DNA from: an uncultured Muribaculaceae bacterium
Lineage (GTDB): Bacteria; Bacteroidota; Bacteroidia; Bacteroidales; Muribaculaceae
Reading direction: 5' to 3'
DNA: 10,153 nucleotides
Assembly (NCBI GenBank): GCA_948788915.1
Contig: CAQFOZ010000069.1
Location: 1-10,153, forward strand
The translations under genes and the position numbers were made by a program. Positions 8,104 through 10,153 of the stretch are shown piece after piece. Under the pieces are notes generated by a model, which saw only the letters and a program-made list of their open reading frames with translations, was not told where the DNA came from and did no database searches. Positions within the stretch are counted from its first letter, which is position 1; the number at the start of each line of letters is the position of its first letter.

Positions 8104-9843
8104 ATGAAGAAATTTTACATGCTTATGGGCGCAGCCCTGACTGCAGCTACAGCAGTGGCTGTTGTTGGTCAGACTAATGTGGCTAATCTTACTCCGGTTA
8201 AGGTTAATCTTGAGGATTCTAAGATTATGACAAATGATAAGGCTGTTCTCTCCACTGAAACATTTAGCACACGTGCAGGTGAGACTGTAGGTGCTGCAAG
8301 TGTGAATTCACCATTCAAAATGTTCTTTGTCGGCTTATCTGAAGAGGGAAGCGGGTATAGAAATTGTTGGGGATTTGCTCCTGCATTTGGCGGAACTTTA
8401 GACTTTTCCGGTGTAGCAGAGGGCGCGACAACTTATAAATGGAATTGGAACAATGGTTATAAAAGTGATAGCCCTTCATACAAAGACTTTGAAAAAGAAG
8501 GTAGTGCTTTGTCTATTGACCTGACTCCTGCATCTATGGTCAGTGATCTGATGCTCACTGCTGTCAATGGTGATAATTCTCAGGTTGCAACACCCGTAGC
8601 AGAATTATATATGATGGGAGGTTCTTTCCAGTATTATTTTGGTTCTAGTGCCGCTGCATGTGGCTTGACTATGTATCCTCCTGTTGGCGGAGAACTTGGT
8701 GGAACATATCAAAATTATAATGCTTATGACAAGTCACCTGCGTCCGCTGCGAAATTTGACGCAAATGGTTCTTCTAAGGACTGGCCTGCTGTTCTTCCTC
8801 TGATGAATAAAGTAGGACAAGCAACAGATTACACTGATGTTAAAATTAATTCTTACGGATATATTATACCGGCTCAGTCTTCACCATACAAATTTACAAA
8901 AGTATTCACACGCTTTAAATGTATATTTAGCGGGCCAACTACGTTGAAGGGAACAATTTATCCTGTTTCTTCTGATAATAAAATTCAGATGGATAAGCCA
9001 ATTGCTAAAATGACGGCAAATGTAACTAAAGAAACTGTGAATTATTTCACATGGAATGTAGTTCCCGTGGATCAGGATGGTGATGAGGTTGAAGGCGATG
9101 TAATTGTTAATAATACAGCTATTTATATTGCTGTAGAAGATTTCGCATCTGATCCTGCAGTGACACAGCTTGTTCCAATTTATGGTGCTGGTACATCTTG
9201 GCCGACTGCCGACAGTAAAAATCAGCCTTACTTCAGAAATTCATATGTGTCGCTTTCATATAAGTATCAGGGAGCTGATAAGGAAGCTTTAACTATGTGT
9301 CCTTATAATTATTATGAAGACGATGAGCGCACGACACTTTGGATATCTGCAAATTATCTTTGGATGATTGATGCTGTATTCCCATTTGTATTGAATGCGG
9401 AAACAAATGGACTTGATTTTGATGTTGAAATACCTGTTGCCGGTGGTCAGAAAGAGGTTAAAGCTGATCCGTTCTATTATCAGTTAAAACTCCTTGTTGA
9501 AGGTGAGGCTATGAATGTTGCGGTTGATGGCAACTGGATTTCTTATGAGATCAGTTCTCCTGATGTAGCTAATGGTAATACTACAACAATTACAGTTAAA
9601 GGTACAGCTCTTCCTTCCGGTAGTGAGGGGCGCAGAGGTTCCATTACTTTCACGGGTATGGCTCAGGATTTCACAATCAATGTAACTCAGGGTAAGGTTT
9701 CTTCAGGTGTTAACGATATCGTTGTTGACGCTGAGGCAGCTCCTGTATACTATGACCTTCAGGGCCGCAAAGTAGTTGGTACTCCTGACAAGGGCGTATA
9801 CATCGTTAAGCAGGGCAACAAGGTTAACAAAGTTATCCTCTAA
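8104..9843 (+). CDS. Exported protein with BACON-like domain and T9SS-like C-terminal sorting domain
   Basis: Residues 1 to about 23 form an ordinary Sec signal peptide (MKKFYMLMG, then an Ala/Val-rich core) with no lipobox, unlike the three lipoproteins upstream. I do not recognise the stretch from about 50 to 430; it is rich in aromatic residues, Gly and Ser, looks beta-rich, and carries the protein's only four cysteines (in NCWGF, ACGL, FKCIF and MCPY), which could form disulfides. Residues about 439-530 resemble a BACON/Ig-like domain (FDVEIPVAGGQKEV, GNWISYEI, RRGSITFTG, FTINVTQG). After a short linker, 549-579 (YYDLQGRKV, KGVYIVKQGNKVNKVIL) match the C-terminal sorting domain style found on secreted Bacteroidales proteins. 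The BACON-like domain suggests binding to a carbohydrate, mucin or other polymer at the surface; that is inference. It is the last gene before a strong terminator and is separated from the operon by 86 nt and a stem-loop. Confidence 0.85.
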   Translation: MKKFYMLMGAALTAATAVAVVGQTNVANLTPVKVNLEDSKIMTNDKAVLSTETFSTRAGETVGAASVNSPFKMFFVGLSEEGSGYRNCWGFAPAFGGTLDFSGVAEGATTYKWNWNNGYKSDSPSYKDFEKEGSALSIDLTPASMVSDLMLTAVNGDNSQVATPVAELYMMGGSFQYYFGSSAAACGLTMYPPVGGELGGTYQNYNAYDKSPASAAKFDANGSSKDWPAVLPLMNKVGQATDYTDVKINSYGYIIPAQSSPYKFTKVFTRFKCIFSGPTTLKGTIYPVSSDNKIQMDKPIAKMTANVTKETVNYFTWNVVPVDQDGDEVEGDVIVNNTAIYIAVEDFASDPAVTQLVPIYGAGTSWPTADSKNQPYFRNSYVSLSYKYQGADKEALTMCPYNYYEDDERTTLWISANYLWMIDAVFPFVLNAETNGLDFDVEIPVAGGQKEVKADPFYYQLKLLVEGEAMNVAVDGNWISYEISSPDVANGNTTTITVKGTALPSGSEGRRGSITFTGMAQDFTINVTQGKVSSGVNDIVVDAEAAPVYYDLQGRKVVGTPDKGVYIVKQGNKVNKVIL

Positions 9844-9866
9844 TTACGATTTTTTAATCCCAATAT

Positions 9867-9905
9867 AATAGAGGGGTGACTGCATCGCAGTCTCCCCTCT
9901 ATTTT
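9867..9905 (+). terminator. Strong intrinsic terminator ending the five-gene set
   Basis: Bases 9867-9883 pair with 9887-9903 across a 3-nt ATC loop, giving 16 pairs and a single internal T-T mismatch (9877/9893). The stem contains a run of G(4)/C(4) and ends in a TTTT tract at 9902-9905. It lies 23 nt after the last stop codon. On the opposite strand no U-tract follows, so it should act in the + direction only. Confidence 0.9.
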
Positions 9906-9944
9906 GTCTATATTGTGATCTGGCTGTACCGGACGGTTAGGACT

Positions 9945-9964
9945 GCGGCTTGTCCCCAAGCCGC
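9945..9964. repeat. Palindromic hairpin 1 (GCGGCTTG / CAAGCCGC, loop TCCC)
   Basis: GCGGCTTG at 9945-9952 and CAAGCCGC at 9957-9964 are perfect inverted copies around a TCCC loop. No U-tract follows, so it is not a terminator. Its core (GGCT, TGTCCCCA, AGCC) is the reverse complement, apart from the bases flanking the loop, of the core of the hairpin at 10026-10047, which points to a shared repeat family inserted in opposite orientations. Confidence 0.7.
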
Positions 9965-10010
9965 GCAAGAATCACATACGGGGAAATGGTACAAGCTTTT
10001 GCGAGGTCTT

Positions 10011-10041
10011 TTTGGGGAGATTTTTGTGAGGCTGGGGACAG
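10011..10041. repeat. Direct repeat, copy A
   Basis: The unit reads TTTGGGG, AG, ATTTTT, then GTGAGGCTGGGGACAG (10026-10041). The last 16 bases recur exactly at 10138-10153, 112 bases downstream, and the G-run plus T-run before them recur with small length changes (10122-10137). The shared length is about 31-32 bases, well beyond chance for neighbouring DNA. Confidence 0.75.
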
Positions 10042-10047
10042 CCTCAC
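10026..10047. repeat. Palindromic hairpin 2 (GTGAGGCTG / CAGCCTCAC, loop GGGA)
   Basis: GTGAGGCTG at 10026-10034 pairs perfectly with CAGCCTCAC at 10039-10047. The loop GGGA fits the stable GNRA tetraloop pattern and is the exact complement of the TCCC loop of hairpin 1, so the two could form a loop-loop contact in one RNA. A T-run precedes the stem and none follows, so termination on the + strand is not expected. Confidence 0.72.
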
Positions 10048-10077
10048 CACCTAAGAGACGGGTAAGGGGTGCGCTGA

Positions 10078-10112
10078 CACGGACTTGTGTCGTATTTTTG
10101 GCTGAGTCCGTG
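10078..10112. repeat. Inverted repeat CACGGACT / AGTCCGTG
   Basis: CACGGACT (10078-10085) and AGTCCGTG (10105-10112) are perfect 8-bp inverted copies separated by 19 bases. A competing small hairpin, GACAC (10076-10080) with GTGTC (10087-10091), uses the same left arm. No U-tract follows the larger stem. It lies between the two direct-repeat copies and may be part of the same composite repeat. Confidence 0.5.
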
Positions 10113-10121
10113 ATACTCTTC

Positions 10122-10153
10122 TTTGGGGGATTTTTTTGTGAGGCTGGGGACAG
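10122..10153. repeat. Direct repeat, copy B (cut by the window end)
   Basis: TTTGGGGG, ATTTTTTT, then GTGAGGCTGGGGACAG repeats the unit at 10011-10041. The window ends exactly where the right arm of the hairpin would continue. If the copy is complete, the next bases should be CCTCAC. Confidence 0.72.

Larger units (their letters stand above)
9906..10153. other. Gene-free tail with clustered palindromes
   Basis: From the terminator to the window end I see no open reading frame with coding character on either strand, and no tRNA or rRNA. The stretch has mixed composition, with G-rich and T-rich runs side by side (for example TTTTTGGGGAGATTTTT around 10009-10025). It contains two perfect palindromic hairpins, a third longer-loop inverted repeat and an imperfect direct repeat, each listed separately. 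This pattern suggests intergenic repeats rather than a decayed gene. Confidence 0.6.

Noticed and set aside
10026..10047. Hairpin 2 as an intrinsic terminator
   Set aside because: The T-run precedes the stem and none follows it on the + strand; on the - strand the stem is followed by A-rich sequence. It fits a repeat palindrome better.
9906..10153. CRISPR array or insertion sequence end
   Set aside because: There are only two copies of the repeat, with internal palindromes and no regular spacers, and no cas or transposase coding sequence is in the window. Terminal inverted repeats of a whole element cannot be defined from what is visible.

Overview
The window looks like a chromosomal segment from a gut-type Bacteroidales (phylum Bacteroidota). 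The evidence is a SusC/SusD pair, three lipoproteins with Bacteroidota-style signal peptides, a TAnnTTTG-type promoter motif, start codons without Shine-Dalgarno sequences, and a BACON-like module followed by a T9SS-like C-terminal tail. A Muribaculaceae- or Prevotella-like host fits the style of that tail (YYDLQGRKV...GVYIVK...), but I hold the family assignment weakly.

Layout. Positions 1-247 are an A/T-rich upstream region with two candidate promoters and a possible leader structure. Five genes follow, all on the + strand: a SusC-type TonB-dependent outer-membrane transporter (248-3580); its SusD-type surface lipoprotein partner (3597-5393, 16 nt gap); a lipoprotein zinc metallopeptidase with an HEFAH site (5454-6635, 60 nt gap); a DUF4302-like lipoprotein (6656-8017, 20 nt gap); and, after an 86 nt gap holding a perfect 10-bp stem-loop, a 579-residue exported protein with an unrecognised N-terminal part, a BACON-like domain and a C-terminal sorting-type domain (8104-9843). 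A strong intrinsic terminator closes the set at 9867-9905. The remaining roughly 250 bases hold no gene but contain a cluster of palindromes and a direct repeat that resembles a dispersed intergenic repeat family.

How the genes may work together. SusC and SusD form the known lidded-barrel importer of Bacteroidota. The partner genes here are a metallopeptidase and a DUF4302 protein, with no glycoside hydrolase, sulfatase or polysaccharide lyase, so the imported nutrient is more likely a protein or peptide (or a glycoprotein) than a plain glycan. This is inference from gene content. The peptidase and DUF4302 lipoproteins have acidic residues just after the lipidated cysteine, which fits surface display. 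The last protein is the only one with an ordinary signal peptide instead of a lipobox, and may reach the surface by a different route. No regulator (ECF sigma, anti-sigma, HTCS) lies in the window, and the SusC protein lacks the N-terminal STN signalling domain used for sigma/anti-sigma control.

The most interesting parts are the uncharacterised fifth protein, the DUF4302-peptidase pairing, and the inverted palindromes with complementary loops downstream of the terminator.
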